From Pseudomonas sp. R5(2019) (lineage in GTDB: Bacteria; Pseudomonadota; Gammaproteobacteria; Pseudomonadales; Pseudomonadaceae), in the NCBI RefSeq assembly GCF_009905435.1, contig NZ_JAAAMT010000052.1, forward strand, positions 1 to 37,798: a stretch of DNA of 37,798 bases, read 5' to 3'. A model generated the notes under the pieces. It searched no databases. It saw nothing but the letters and a program-made list of their open reading frames with translations, and was not told the DNA's origin. Positions within the stretch are counted from its first letter, which is position 1, and each line of letters starts with the position of its first letter. This document shows positions 8,133-16,740 of this stretch, in pieces. Both the position numbers and the translations under genes were made by a program.

Positions 8133-8580
8133 TGGATTTCGGCGCAGCAGAGCCTGCCTTGATGTGATCGGCATTGGTGTGGCGGCGATTGTCGCAGATT
8201 TGCCCCGCCCAGCACGACCCCGATGCGGCCGGGCCTTTGTTTAACCGCAGCGAACCTGAAGATTTATAAATGCTGATTTAATGGAGCATCAGCGGCGTGT
8301 GAGTATCGAGGGCATGATTTCCCTTGTGCGCTTGATCCGCCGGCAACAGCTCCCTTCTTTCCCGAAGGTGCGGGCGCACCCCTGCGAAAATCCGCTGTTC
8401 AATGTGATCCTCGCCTTCTGGGCACTGTGGCACTGCCGCCATGCCCGCCCGCCAGATGCCCCTCTCGACTTGATCTGAAACCGTCGGCCTGTCTATGGCC
8501 AACCCTTATTCAGCCTTGGCCTGCCCGCCTGTCCGGGCCGCCATTGCGCACCCTGACGGGTGCTCACGAGCGAGAGAACC
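8133..8580. other. Long leader or promoter region upstream of the polyamine genes
   Basis: These 448 bases hold no gene I can support. There is an AT-rich patch at 8261-8282 containing TTTATAAA, a weak GCTGAT/ATCAGC dyad at 8272-8294, and several short frames without ribosome-binding sites. A TGGCAC at 8429 lacks the second half of a sigma-54 promoter. The region probably holds the promoter and a long leader of the 8581 gene. Confidence 0.4.
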
Positions 8581-9945
8581 ATGCACTTTGCCCCTGTGGA
8601 ACACGCCCAGCAATTTCTGGCTGCAAACCCCGATATCGAGATGTTCGAGCTGTTTATCCTCGACGCCAACGGCGTGCCGCGCGGCAAGTTGTTACACCGC
8701 GACGAGCTGCTGGCGGTGTATGAAAGCGGCCGCCCGTTGCCCAGCACCATGCTCGGCCTGACCTTGAATGGCGATGACGTCGAGGACTCCGGGCTGGTCT
8801 GGGACGTGGGCGACATCGACTGCCGTGCCTACCCGCTGGCCGGCAGCCTGACGCGCATGCCCTGGCGGCTGATCCCCACCGCTGCCGTGCAAGTCAGCAT
8901 GCACCCCACCGAGGGCCTGCCGGCTACCGTGGCAGACCCGCGTCATCTGCTGGTCAAGGTCATCGATGCGCTCAAGGCCGACGGTTACTGCCCGGTCATG
9001 GCCTGTGAGCTGGAGTTCTACCTGCTCGACCAGCGCCGCGACAGTGAAGGCCGGCCACAGCCGGCCCTGGACTGCGATGGCGGGCGGCCGCGCACGACGC
9101 AAGTGTATGGTTTGCGTGAGCTTGAGCAGATCGAGCCGTTTCTCGCCGACCTGTATGCCGCCTGCAAGGCTCAGGGGATTCCAGCACGCACGGCGATTTC
9201 CGAGTACGCCCCGGGCCAGGTCGAAATCACCCTGGAGCACGGCGATGCGCTACAAGCCATGGACCAGGCCGTGCGCTACAAGCGGCTGGTCAAGGGTGTG
9301 GCCCACAAGCACGGGATGCAGGCCTGCTTCATGGCCAAGCCGTTCGATCACCTGGCCGGCACCGGCATGCACATGCATGTGAGCCTCGCCGATGCCGCCG
9401 GCAATAACCTCTATGCCAGCGAAGACAAGGCCGGCACACCGCTGCTGCACCATTCGGTCGGCGGCATGCTCGCCTCCTTGCTCGACTCGCTGTTGCTGTT
9501 CTGCCCCAACGCCAACTCGTACCGGCGTTTTCAGGCCAACAGTTATGCGCCGCTGGCGCCGACCTGGGGTGTCGACAACCGCACCGTCAGCCTGCGGGTG
9601 CCCGGTGGCCCGGCCCCTACTCGGCACATCGAACACCGGATCTGTGGCGCCGATGCCAACCCCTATCTCGCCGCCGCCGCGATTCTGGCCGGTATTCACC
9701 GCGGCATTCGCGGGCAGATCGATCCAGGTGAACCGGTCGAAGGCAACGGCTATGCCCAGGCCAAGACCTTTCTGCCAACCGACTGGCTGACTTCGCTCAA
9801 GGCGCTGGAGCAATCGAAGTGGGCGTGCGAGGCGCTGGGGCAGGATTTTCTTGGTGTGTACCTGGCGGTCAAGCGTGCCGAATACCGGCAATTCATGGCC
9901 GAAGTTGGAGAACAGGATTGGCGTTGGTACTTGACCCAAGCCTGA
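8581..9945 (+). CDS. Gamma-glutamylpolyamine synthetase (glutamine-synthetase family)
   Basis: A 454-residue type I glutamine-synthetase-fold ligase of the PuuA/PauA/SpuI group. It should join glutamate to putrescine or another amine using ATP, the first step of gamma-glutamylated polyamine breakdown. Visible landmarks: the N-terminal beta-grasp part with FELFILDANGVPRGK (about 24-38), the catalytic segments ACELEFYLLD and SEYAPGQVEITLEH, GTGMHMHVSL, NRTVSLRVPGG, and RHIEHRICGADANPYLAAAAIL near the C-terminus. The ATG at 8581 is chosen over a GTG at 8560 because GAGAGAA precedes it and the length fits the family. It is followed after 30 bases by an FAD oxidase, the expected second enzyme. Which amine is used cannot be read from the sequence. 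Confidence 0.88.
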   Translation: MHFAPVEHAQQFLAANPDIEMFELFILDANGVPRGKLLHRDELLAVYESGRPLPSTMLGLTLNGDDVEDSGLVWDVGDIDCRAYPLAGSLTRMPWRLIPTAAVQVSMHPTEGLPATVADPRHLLVKVIDALKADGYCPVMACELEFYLLDQRRDSEGRPQPALDCDGGRPRTTQVYGLRELEQIEPFLADLYAACKAQGIPARTAISEYAPGQVEITLEHGDALQAMDQAVRYKRLVKGVAHKHGMQACFMAKPFDHLAGTGMHMHVSLADAAGNNLYASEDKAGTPLLHHSVGGMLASLLDSLLLFCPNANSYRRFQANSYAPLAPTWGVDNRTVSLRVPGGPAPTRHIEHRICGADANPYLAAAAILAGIHRGIRGQIDPGEPVEGNGYAQAKTFLPTDWLTSLKALEQSKWACEALGQDFLGVYLAVKRAEYRQFMAEVGEQDWRWYLTQA

Positions 9946-9975
9946 TACCGCCCACTTCTGAAAAGGACCACCAGC

Positions 9976-11289
9976 ATGAACGCCGCCTTGCGCCCCATGA
10001 TCGGCCCTGCCCAGCGCAGCGCCTCGTATTACACCGCCACCCTCAACGATGCGACCGAGTACCCGACCTTACAAGGCCAGGTCGAAGTCGACGTGGTCAT
10101 CATCGGCGGTGGCTTCACCGGCGTTGCCAGCGCCGTGGAACTGGCCGAACGCGGCCTGAAGGTCGCCATTGTCGAAACCCACCGCATTGGCTGGGGCGCC
10201 AGCGGGCGCAATGGCGGACAGGTCACCGGCAGCCTGTCCGGCGATGAGGCCATGCGCAAGCAGATGCGCCGAACCCTCGGGCAGGAGGTGGACGATTTTA
10301 TCTGGCACCTGCGCTGGCGCGGCCACGAGATCATCAAGGCGCGGGTTGAGAAATACGCCATTGACTGTGATCTGCGCCATGGGCACCTGCATGCGGCAAT
10401 GAAGCCGTCGCACCTGGCCGAACTCAAAGTCGCCCACGATGAGGCGGTGCAACGCGGCATGGGGGAACAGGTCACTCTGCTCGACCGCGGTGCCATGGGC
10501 GAACACCTGCAAAGCGACCTGTACCTGGGCGCCTTGAAAAACACCCGCAACATGCACCTGCACCCCTTGAACCTGTGCCTGGGCGAAGCCCGTGCAGCAC
10601 ACAGCCTGGGCGCCTTGGTGTTCGAAAACTCACAGGTGCTGGAGATCATCCACGGCGAGCACCCGGCCGTTGTCACCGCCCAGGGCCGCATCAATGCCCG
10701 CCAGGTGCTGTTGGCCGGTGATGTGTATCACCAGCTGGAGAAGCGCCAGCTCAAGGGCAAGATCTTTCCGGCCATGGGCGGCCTTGTCACCACCGCGCCT
10801 CTGGGCCCGCTGGCCCGGCAGCTCAACCCCCAGGGCCTGGCCGTCTACGACTGCCGCTTTGTGCTCGATTACTACCGCATGACCGTTGACGGCCGCCTGC
10901 TGTTTGGTGGCGGCGCAAACTACTCGGGGCGCGACTCACGGGATATCGCAGCGGAACTGCGGCCGTGCATCGAGCGGACCTTCCCGGCGCTCAAGGGCGT
11001 GGACATCGAGTTTCAATGGAGTTGCGCCATGGGCATCGTGGTCAACCGGATCCCGCAGCTGGGCAAGCTCTCGGATAACGTCTGGTATTGCCAGGGCTAT
11101 TCGGGGCACGGAATTGCCACCAGCCATATCATGGGCGAGATCATGGCCGAGGCCTTGACTGGCACGCTGGGGAAATTCGATACCTTTGCAGGGTGCAAGC
11201 ACATCAAGGTGCCGATGGGGGACGTGTTCGGCAACCCGATGCTGGCAGCGGGGATGTGGTATTACCAGATGCTGGAAAGGTTGCGCTGA
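9976..11289 (+). CDS. Gamma-glutamylpolyamine oxidase (FAD, PuuB-like)
   Basis: A 437-residue FAD-dependent oxidoreductase of the DAO family. The dinucleotide-binding motif is at 38-49 (VDVVIIGGGFTG), followed by GASGRNGGQ near 75, a segment typical of PuuB/PauB and glycine/sarcosine oxidase relatives where flavin contacts lie. The C-terminal GYSGHGIATSHIMGEIMAEAL carries the usual second flavin-binding motif. AAAAGGA upstream at 9961-9967 supports the ATG at 9976. It would oxidise the gamma-glutamylated amine to an aldehyde, releasing ammonia and hydrogen peroxide. The tight pairing with the upstream ligase (30-base gap) argues strongly for one operon and one pathway. A broader amine-oxidase role is the alternative. 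Confidence 0.87.
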   Translation: MNAALRPMIGPAQRSASYYTATLNDATEYPTLQGQVEVDVVIIGGGFTGVASAVELAERGLKVAIVETHRIGWGASGRNGGQVTGSLSGDEAMRKQMRRTLGQEVDDFIWHLRWRGHEIIKARVEKYAIDCDLRHGHLHAAMKPSHLAELKVAHDEAVQRGMGEQVTLLDRGAMGEHLQSDLYLGALKNTRNMHLHPLNLCLGEARAAHSLGALVFENSQVLEIIHGEHPAVVTAQGRINARQVLLAGDVYHQLEKRQLKGKIFPAMGGLVTTAPLGPLARQLNPQGLAVYDCRFVLDYYRMTVDGRLLFGGGANYSGRDSRDIAAELRPCIERTFPALKGVDIEFQWSCAMGIVVNRIPQLGKLSDNVWYCQGYSGHGIATSHIMGEIMAEALTGTLGKFDTFAGCKHIKVPMGDVFGNPMLAAGMWYYQMLERLR

Positions 11290-11294
11290 GGGCC

Positions 11295-11323
11295 CTGCCC
11301 TCACCCTGCTGGGGTGAGGGCAG
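11295..11323. terminator. 12-bp hairpin between convergent genes
   Basis: CTGCCCTCACCC (11295-11306) pairs fully with GGGTGAGGGCAG (11312-11323) around a 5-base loop. It lies between the convergent oxidase and fadD1 ends and could serve both, though no U-tract follows on either strand. Confidence 0.6.
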
Positions 11324-11339
11324 GAGGCGCCGCCGAACT

Positions 11340-13037
11340 TCAGGCGATCTTCTTCAACCCCAGCTTCTTGAGCTCTTCATCCCGCAGTTCCCGACGCAGG
11401 ATCTTGCCCACGTTGGTGGTTGGCAAGGCATCACGGAACTCGACAAAGCGTGGCACCTTGTAGGCCGTCACGTTGGCGCGCATGTGCTCCATGACCTGCT
11501 CCTTGGTCAGCGTCACACCGGGTCTTGCGACCACGAACAGCTTGATCGCTTCCCCGGACTTCTCGTCCGGCACGCCGATCGCCGCGCATTGCAGCACGCC
11601 CGGCAATGCCGCCACAACGTCTTCAAGCTCATTGGGGTAAACGTTGAAGCCAGACACCAGGATCATGTCTTTCTTGCGGTCGACAATGCGCATGTAGCCA
11701 TCGGGCTGGATCACTGCGATGTCGCCGGTTTTCAACCAGCCTTCGGCATCGAGGATCTCGGCGGTGGCTTCAGGGCGCTGCCAGTAGCCTTTCATCACTT
11801 GTGGGCCCTTGACGCACAATTCACCCACTTCACCCAATGCCAACTCATTGCCGGCATCGTCGATGACCCGGCACAGGGTCGACGGCACCGGAATGCCGAT
11901 GGTGCCGATATGGATTTTCTGGATCGGGTTGACCGATGCCACCGGGCTGGTCTCGGTCATGCCGTAGCCTTCACAGATCGGGCAACCGGTGACGTCTTTC
12001 CAGCGCTCTGCCGCGGCCAGCTGCAGGGCCATGCCGCCGGACAGGGTGATTTTCAGTGCCGAGAAGTCCAGCTTGCGGAATGCCTCGTTGTTGCACAGCG
12101 CCACAAACAGCGTATTAAGGCCGACGAAGCCGCTGAACTTCCACTTCGACAGCTCCTTGACCATCGCCGGCAAGTCGCGCGGATTGCTGATCAGGATGTT
12201 GTGGTTGCCAATCAGCATCATCGCCATGCAATGAAAGGTGAAGGCATAGATGTGATACAACGGCAGCGGTGTGATCAGAATCTCGCAACCTTCGTTGAGG
12301 TTGGAGCCCATCAGCGCCTTGCATTGCAGCATGTTGGAGACGAGGTTGCGGTGGGTCAGCATTGCGCCCTTGGCAACACCGGTGGTGCCGCCGGTGTACT
12401 GCAGCACCGCCACGTCGTCGCTGGACGGGTTGGCATCCCGAACCGGCTGGCCACGACCCTTGCTCAGTACGTCATTGAACTTGATCGCCTTGGGCAGGTG
12501 GTAGGCCGGGACCATTTTCTTCACGTACTTGATCACGCTGTTGACCAGCAGGCGCTTGACCGGCGGCAGCAGGTCGGCGACTTCGGTCACGATCACGTGC
12601 TTGACGGCGGTCTTGGGTACAACCTGTTCCGCCAGGTGCGCCATGTTCGCCAGGCACACCAGCGCCTTGGCGCCGGAGTCGTTGAACTGGTGCTCCATCT
12701 CGCGAGCGGTGTACAGCGGGTTGGTGTTGACCACGATCAGGCCCGCACGAATCGCGCCGAAAACAGCAACGGGATATTGCAAGACGTTAGGGAGTTGCAC
12801 AGCGATGCGATCGCCAGGCACAAGGTCAGTGTGCTGCTGCAGCCAAGCGGCAAACGCGCCGGAGAGCTCATAGAGTTCGCCGTAGGTGAGGGTCTTGCCC
12901 AGGTTGCTAAAGGCCGGTTTATCGGCGAAGCGCTGGCAAGACTGCTTCAATACCGCCTGAACATTCGGATACTCATCGGGATTGATTTGTGTAGCTATCC
13001 CGGCTGGGTACTTATCCTTCCAGAAATTTTCGACCAT
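11340..13037 (-). CDS. fadD1: Long-chain-fatty-acid-CoA ligase FadD1
   Basis: A 565-residue AMP-forming acyl-CoA synthetase that activates fatty acids to acyl-CoA at the inner membrane for beta-oxidation. The AMP-binding P-loop YTGGTTGVAKG is at 214-224, the second core motif GYGMTETSP at 357-365, and the FACS signature GWLKTGDIAV...DRKKDMILVSGFNVYP at about 433-468; the catalytic lysine lies in VGKILRR near the C-terminus. The ATG at 13037 follows a strong GGAGGAG, so the longer upstream frame (to 13199) is not used. It lies downstream of fadD2 on the same strand but with a 359-base gap containing REPs and dyads, so it likely has its own promoter. The order matches the P. aeruginosa fadD1-fadD2 pair. 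Confidence 0.95.
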   Translation of the reverse strand: MVENFWKDKYPAGIATQINPDEYPNVQAVLKQSCQRFADKPAFSNLGKTLTYGELYELSGAFAAWLQQHTDLVPGDRIAVQLPNVLQYPVAVFGAIRAGLIVVNTNPLYTAREMEHQFNDSGAKALVCLANMAHLAEQVVPKTAVKHVIVTEVADLLPPVKRLLVNSVIKYVKKMVPAYHLPKAIKFNDVLSKGRGQPVRDANPSSDDVAVLQYTGGTTGVAKGAMLTHRNLVSNMLQCKALMGSNLNEGCEILITPLPLYHIYAFTFHCMAMMLIGNHNILISNPRDLPAMVKELSKWKFSGFVGLNTLFVALCNNEAFRKLDFSALKITLSGGMALQLAAAERWKDVTGCPICEGYGMTETSPVASVNPIQKIHIGTIGIPVPSTLCRVIDDAGNELALGEVGELCVKGPQVMKGYWQRPEATAEILDAEGWLKTGDIAVIQPDGYMRIVDRKKDMILVSGFNVYPNELEDVVAALPGVLQCAAIGVPDEKSGEAIKLFVVARPGVTLTKEQVMEHMRANVTAYKVPRFVEFRDALPTTNVGKILRRELRDEELKKLGLKKIA

Positions 13038-13396
13038 GGAAGCCCACTCCTCCAGCACCGTGAATTCATCACCGCGTTCGATGCGATTATTATTGATAGG
13101 GTGTAGCAGTTCGTTGCGAACTGAACAGTCAAAAGCGCGCCGAGAGTAGCAGCTTTGCCGAAGGGCGACTAGACCTAAGGTTGTAGGAAAAGTCACCAAA
13201 GTGACTTATTGAGACCATATGGTCATTTTTAGAGTAAACAAACTAAATGTCGCGAAACCGCTCTGTTCCAGCGGTTCCGAGACGGGCTCCTCACCGTAGG
13301 AGCCGAGCTTGCTCGCGATGCAAGCGCCGCAGTCTGCCAGTTAAACCGCGGCGCCTGCATCGCGAGCGAGCTCGGCTCCTACACGATATGGGTTCT
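13038..13396. promoter_or_regulatory. fadD1 upstream region with two dyads
   Basis: This 359-base gap contains a perfect palindrome GACCATATGGTC at 13213-13224 and an inverted repeat AGTCAC-CAAA-GTGACT at 13191-13206, then the REP pair described at 13296. The dyads lie about 155-190 bases upstream of fadD1. I do not see a clear PsrA site (GAAAC-N4-GTTTC). Confidence 0.5.
13296..13382. repeat. Inverted REP pair after fadD2
   Basis: GTAGGAGCCGAGCTTGCTCG at 13296 and CGAGCGAGCTCGGCTCCTAC ending at 13382 face each other, with inner GATGCAAGCGCCGC/GCGGCGCCTGCATC arms. It starts 15 bases past the fadD2 stop, a typical intergenic REP/BIME position. Confidence 0.88.
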
Positions 13397-15085
13397 TTAG
13401 GCGGTATCGCGAAGCTCGCGCCGCAGGATCTTGCCCACCGGGGTCATCGGTAGCGACTCCCTCAGCACGATGTGCTTGGGCACTTTATAGCCGGTGAAGT
13501 TTTCCTTGCAGTAGGCCTTGAGCTCTTCAAGGCTCACCCCTTCGGCCCTGGGCACCACAAAGAGTTTTACCGCCTCGCCGGAGCGGTCGTCGGGGATGCC
13601 GATGACCGCGCAGTTGGCGACCTTGGGGTGGGCCATCACCACGTCTTCGATTTCATTGGGGTACACATTGAATCCCGAGACGATGATCATGTCTTTCTTG
13701 CGGTCAACGATCTGCACAAAGCCATCAGCGTCGATCACAGCAATATCACCGGTTTTCAACCAGCCCTCGGCATCCAGCGTTTCGGCCGTGGCGTCGGGTC
13801 GCTGCCAGTAGCCTTTCATGACTTGTGGCCCTTTCACGCACAACTCGCCGCGTTCGCCCTGGGGCATTTCGTTGCCCGCGTCATCGATGACCTTCAGCGC
13901 CGTGCCCGGCACCGGAATACCGACTGTGCCAAGCCGCGCCTTGTCGCCATAGGGGTTGGTGCAGGCGACCGGTGAGGTTTCGGTCAGGCCGTAACCTTCG
14001 ACGATGCGACACCCGGTCAGCTGCTCCCAACGCTCGGCGGTGGCCTTGACCAGCGCCGTGCCGCCGGAGTTGGTGACTTTGAGGTGGGAGAAATCCAGGG
14101 TCTTGAATTCGGGATGGTCCATCAATGCCACAAACAGGGTGTTAAGCCCCAACAGCGCGGAGAACCGCCACTTTTTCAGCTCTTTGATGAAGCCGCCGAT
14201 ATCGCGGGGGTTGGTGATCAACACGTTGTGATTGCCGGTGACCATCATGCACATGCAGTTCGCGGTGAATGCATAGATGTGGTACAGCGGCAATGGCGCG
14301 ATCATCACCTCCTGGCCTTCCTTGATGATTTTCACGCCGTCGTTGCCCAACTGGGAGAAACAGGCGTTGACCTGCTGCATGTTCGCCACCAGGTTGCCAT
14401 GGGTCAGCATCGCACCCTTGGCAAGGCCGGTGGTGCCGCCGGTGTATTGCAGCACGGCGACGTTGTCCAGGCCGAGGGGTACCGGTTTCAGCCCCTGGCC
14501 ACGGCCCTGGTGCAAGGCGCTCTTGAATGGCACCGCTTGCGGCAGGTGATAGGCCGGTACCAGCTTCTTGACCTTGTCGACCACCGTATTGACCAGCCAG
14601 CCTTTGGCGATGGGCAGCAAGTCGCCCATTTTTGCCTCGATCAGGTACTCGATCCCGGTGTCGGGCAGCACTTCCTGGACCCGCTTGCCGAACATATTCA
14701 GGTAGACCAGTGCGCGAGCGCCGGAATCCTTGAACTGGTGGCGCATTTCCCGGGCGGTGTAGAGCGGGTTGGTATTGACCACGATCAGCCCGGCGCGCAA
14801 GGCGCCAAAGACCGCGATGGGATATTGCAGCACGTTGGGCATCTGCACGGCGATGCGGTCGCCCGGTTTGAGGTCGGTGTGCTGTTGCAGGTAAGCCGCA
14901 AAAGCGGCGGAATAACGTTCGAGCTCGGCGTAGGTCAGGGTCCGGCCCAGATTGGTAAATGCCGGACGATCGGCGAACTTCTTGCAAGAGCGCTCGAACA
15001 CCTCGACCACCGAGTGGTAGGCATCCAGGTCTACGTGCGATGGCACGCCCGTGGGGCGCTTGTCATTCCAGAATTCAGGTTGCAT
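13397..15085 (-). CDS. fadD2: Long-chain-fatty-acid-CoA ligase FadD2
   Basis: A 562-residue acyl-CoA synthetase, close paralogue of the neighbouring FadD1 and nearly collinear with it: the P-loop YTGGTTGLAKG again falls at 214-224, followed by GYGLTETSP, GWLKTGDIAV and DRKKDMIIVSGFNVYP, with the C-terminal VGKILRR lysine. The ATG at 15085 has AGAGGA six bases upstream and gives the family N-terminus MQPEFWNDKRPTG; the frame upstream to 15235 is disregarded. In P. aeruginosa the two paralogues differ in chain-length preference and expression, so retention of both here suggests divided roles. It is divergent from the hydrolase at 15290 with about 200 bases between them for promoters. Confidence 0.95.
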   Translation of the reverse strand: MQPEFWNDKRPTGVPSHVDLDAYHSVVEVFERSCKKFADRPAFTNLGRTLTYAELERYSAAFAAYLQQHTDLKPGDRIAVQMPNVLQYPIAVFGALRAGLIVVNTNPLYTAREMRHQFKDSGARALVYLNMFGKRVQEVLPDTGIEYLIEAKMGDLLPIAKGWLVNTVVDKVKKLVPAYHLPQAVPFKSALHQGRGQGLKPVPLGLDNVAVLQYTGGTTGLAKGAMLTHGNLVANMQQVNACFSQLGNDGVKIIKEGQEVMIAPLPLYHIYAFTANCMCMMVTGNHNVLITNPRDIGGFIKELKKWRFSALLGLNTLFVALMDHPEFKTLDFSHLKVTNSGGTALVKATAERWEQLTGCRIVEGYGLTETSPVACTNPYGDKARLGTVGIPVPGTALKVIDDAGNEMPQGERGELCVKGPQVMKGYWQRPDATAETLDAEGWLKTGDIAVIDADGFVQIVDRKKDMIIVSGFNVYPNEIEDVVMAHPKVANCAVIGIPDDRSGEAVKLFVVPRAEGVSLEELKAYCKENFTGYKVPKHIVLRESLPMTPVGKILRRELRDTA

Positions 15086-15289
15086 TTGTTGTTGTCCTCT
15101 TACCTGAGCCGCTGCAGGCCGCATCGCTGCACGCGAATACGGAGCTTTCCGGACGTTAGCAGGTATGGGGAGCACGGCAAATATGCCATCCGCCGTCATT
15201 AACATTATGAATCTTATTGATGCTCTGCCTTGCATTGAACCGATGCGCTATAAACTGTCCTGACCCCATTCGTGCGCAAGGAACCGCCG

Positions 15290-16234
15290 ATGAACCACAA
15301 TGCGTTCTGGCTGCCAGCCAGTAACCATTGCAGCCTGTATGTCTACCAATGGCTGCCCGATGGCCCACCCAAAGCCGTGGTCTTGCTGGTTCACGGCATG
15401 GCCGAGCACGCGGCGCGCTATGCCCGCCTGGGCGAGGCCCTGTGCGCCGCAGGCTATGCTTTGTATGCCCATGATCAGCGTGGCCACGGGCACACGTCCG
15501 AGCTCGGTACCCTTGGCATGTATGCCCCCAAAAATGGCTGGTGCACGGTGGTCGACGACATTGGCGTGCTCAGCCAGCACATCGGTCAGCAGCACTCCGG
15601 CACCCCGCTGTTTCTGTTCGGTCACAGCATGGGTAGCTATATCGCTCAGGGCTATCTGCTGCACCACAGCGCCAGCCTGCAAGGGGCGATTCTCAGTGGT
15701 TCCAACTTCCAACCCGTGGCGCTGTACCGCAGCGCGGCAGCGATTGCCCGGCTGGAGCGCTGGCGCCAGGGGCCCGGCGGACGCAGCGCGCTGATCGAGT
15801 GGTTGTCATTCGGCAGTTTCAACAAGCCCTTCAAGCCAAATCGCACGCCATTTGACTGGCTGAGCCGCGATGACGAGGAAGTCGACAAATACGCCAGCGA
15901 CCCGCTCTGCGGCTTTCGCTGCACCAATCAATTGTGGCTGGATCTGCTTGGCGGCTTGCAGCAAATCAGCAAACCGGCGAACCTTTCGCAGATTGATCCG
16001 AACCTGCCGATCCTGGTGATTGGCGGCGAATGTGATCCGGTCAGTGATGGCAAGCGTCTGAAAGATCTGGCCAATGCCTTGCGTCAGGCCGGCAACCGCC
16101 ACGTGCAGTTGCAGCTATACCCACAGGCACGCCACGAATTACTCAATGACATCAATCGCGAGCAGGTGACCGCCGACCTCATCGCCTGGCTTGATCAGGC
16201 GTTGGCTCAGGCGCGTCCGGCCCGTACCGAGTGA
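15290..16234 (+). CDS. Alpha/beta hydrolase, lysophospholipase or monoacylglycerol-lipase type
   Basis: A 314-residue serine hydrolase of the S33/Hydrolase_4 group. HGMAEHAARY (35-44) supplies the oxyanion region, GHSMGS (111-116) holds the nucleophile Ser113, and Asp249 (GGECDP) and His282 (QARHEL) complete the triad. There is no signal peptide, so it acts in the cytoplasm. The ATG at 15290 follows AAGGAA; an in-frame GTG at 15272 would overlap that site. By context, between fadD2 and phaJ1, it likely releases fatty acids from monoacylglycerol or lysolipid to feed the ligases (inference). It corresponds in position to PA3301. Confidence 0.85.
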   Translation: MNHNAFWLPASNHCSLYVYQWLPDGPPKAVVLLVHGMAEHAARYARLGEALCAAGYALYAHDQRGHGHTSELGTLGMYAPKNGWCTVVDDIGVLSQHIGQQHSGTPLFLFGHSMGSYIAQGYLLHHSASLQGAILSGSNFQPVALYRSAAAIARLERWRQGPGGRSALIEWLSFGSFNKPFKPNRTPFDWLSRDDEEVDKYASDPLCGFRCTNQLWLDLLGGLQQISKPANLSQIDPNLPILVIGGECDPVSDGKRLKDLANALRQAGNRHVQLQLYPQARHELLNDINREQVTADLIAWLDQALAQARPARTE

Positions 16235-16264
16235 CAAACCCGCAAACGAAGGATTTCTCCATCT

Positions 16265-16735
16265 ATGACCCAGGTCAGCAACACGCCTTACGAAGCCCTT
16301 GAAGTCGGCCAGACCGCCAGCTACAGCAAGACCGTGGAAGAACGCGACATCCAGTTGTTCGCCGCCATGTCCGGCGACCACAACCCAGTCCACCTGGATC
16401 CGGAATTCGCCGCTGCCACCAGTTTCAAAGAGCGTATCGCCCATGGCATGTTCAGCGGCGCATTGATCAGCGCCGCGGTGGCCTGCGAGCTGCCTGGTCC
16501 GGGCACCATTTACCTGGGCCAGCAAATGAGCTTTCAGAAAGCGGTGAAAATCGGTGACACCTTGACCGTGCGTCTGGAAATCCTGGAAAAACTGCCCAAA
16601 TTCCGCGTCCGTATCGCCACCCGCGTATTCAACCAGCGTGATGAACTGGTGGTGGACGGCGAAGCCGAGATCCTGGCCCCGCGCAAGCAACAGACCGTGA
16701 CCTTGCCGACCCTGCCGGCCATCACCATCGGCTGA
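16265..16735 (+). CDS. phaJ1: (R)-specific enoyl-CoA hydratase PhaJ1 (MaoC-like)
   Basis: A 156-residue hot-dog-fold hydratase, the same length as P. aeruginosa PhaJ1 (PA3302), with clear similarity along its length as I remember that sequence. The hydratase-2 motif is SGDHNPVHLD with catalytic Asp38 and His43; FKERIAHGMFSGALISA and LPGPGTIYLGQ follow. The enzyme hydrates trans-2-enoyl-CoA from beta-oxidation to (R)-3-hydroxyacyl-CoA, the precursor of polyhydroxyalkanoate. AAGGA lies 12 bases upstream of the ATG. It follows the hydrolase by 30 bases on the same strand and is probably co-transcribed. The next gene is convergent and ends only 5 bases away. Confidence 0.93.
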   Translation: MTQVSNTPYEALEVGQTASYSKTVEERDIQLFAAMSGDHNPVHLDPEFAAATSFKERIAHGMFSGALISAAVACELPGPGTIYLGQQMSFQKAVKIGDTLTVRLEILEKLPKFRVRIATRVFNQRDELVVDGEAEILAPRKQQTVTLPTLPAITIG

Positions 16736-16740
16736 TCTGT

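Noticed and set aside
8425..8445. TGGCAC resembling the -24 part of a sigma-54 promoter
   Set aside because: No TTGC-like -12 element at the required spacing.
8281..8478. Possible 65-residue gene in the gap before the glutamine-synthetase-like gene
   Set aside because: No ribosome-binding site, no recognisable sequence, and an opposite-strand frame of equal quality in the same place.
11088..13106. Plus-strand frame of 672 codons opposite fadD1
   Set aside because: Overlaps the end of the oxidase and the whole of fadD1, with no recognisable domain; a shadow of fadD1.
13038..13396. PsrA operator upstream of fadD1
   Set aside because: No GAAAC-N4-GTTTC-like dyad; only an isolated GTAAACAAAC stretch.
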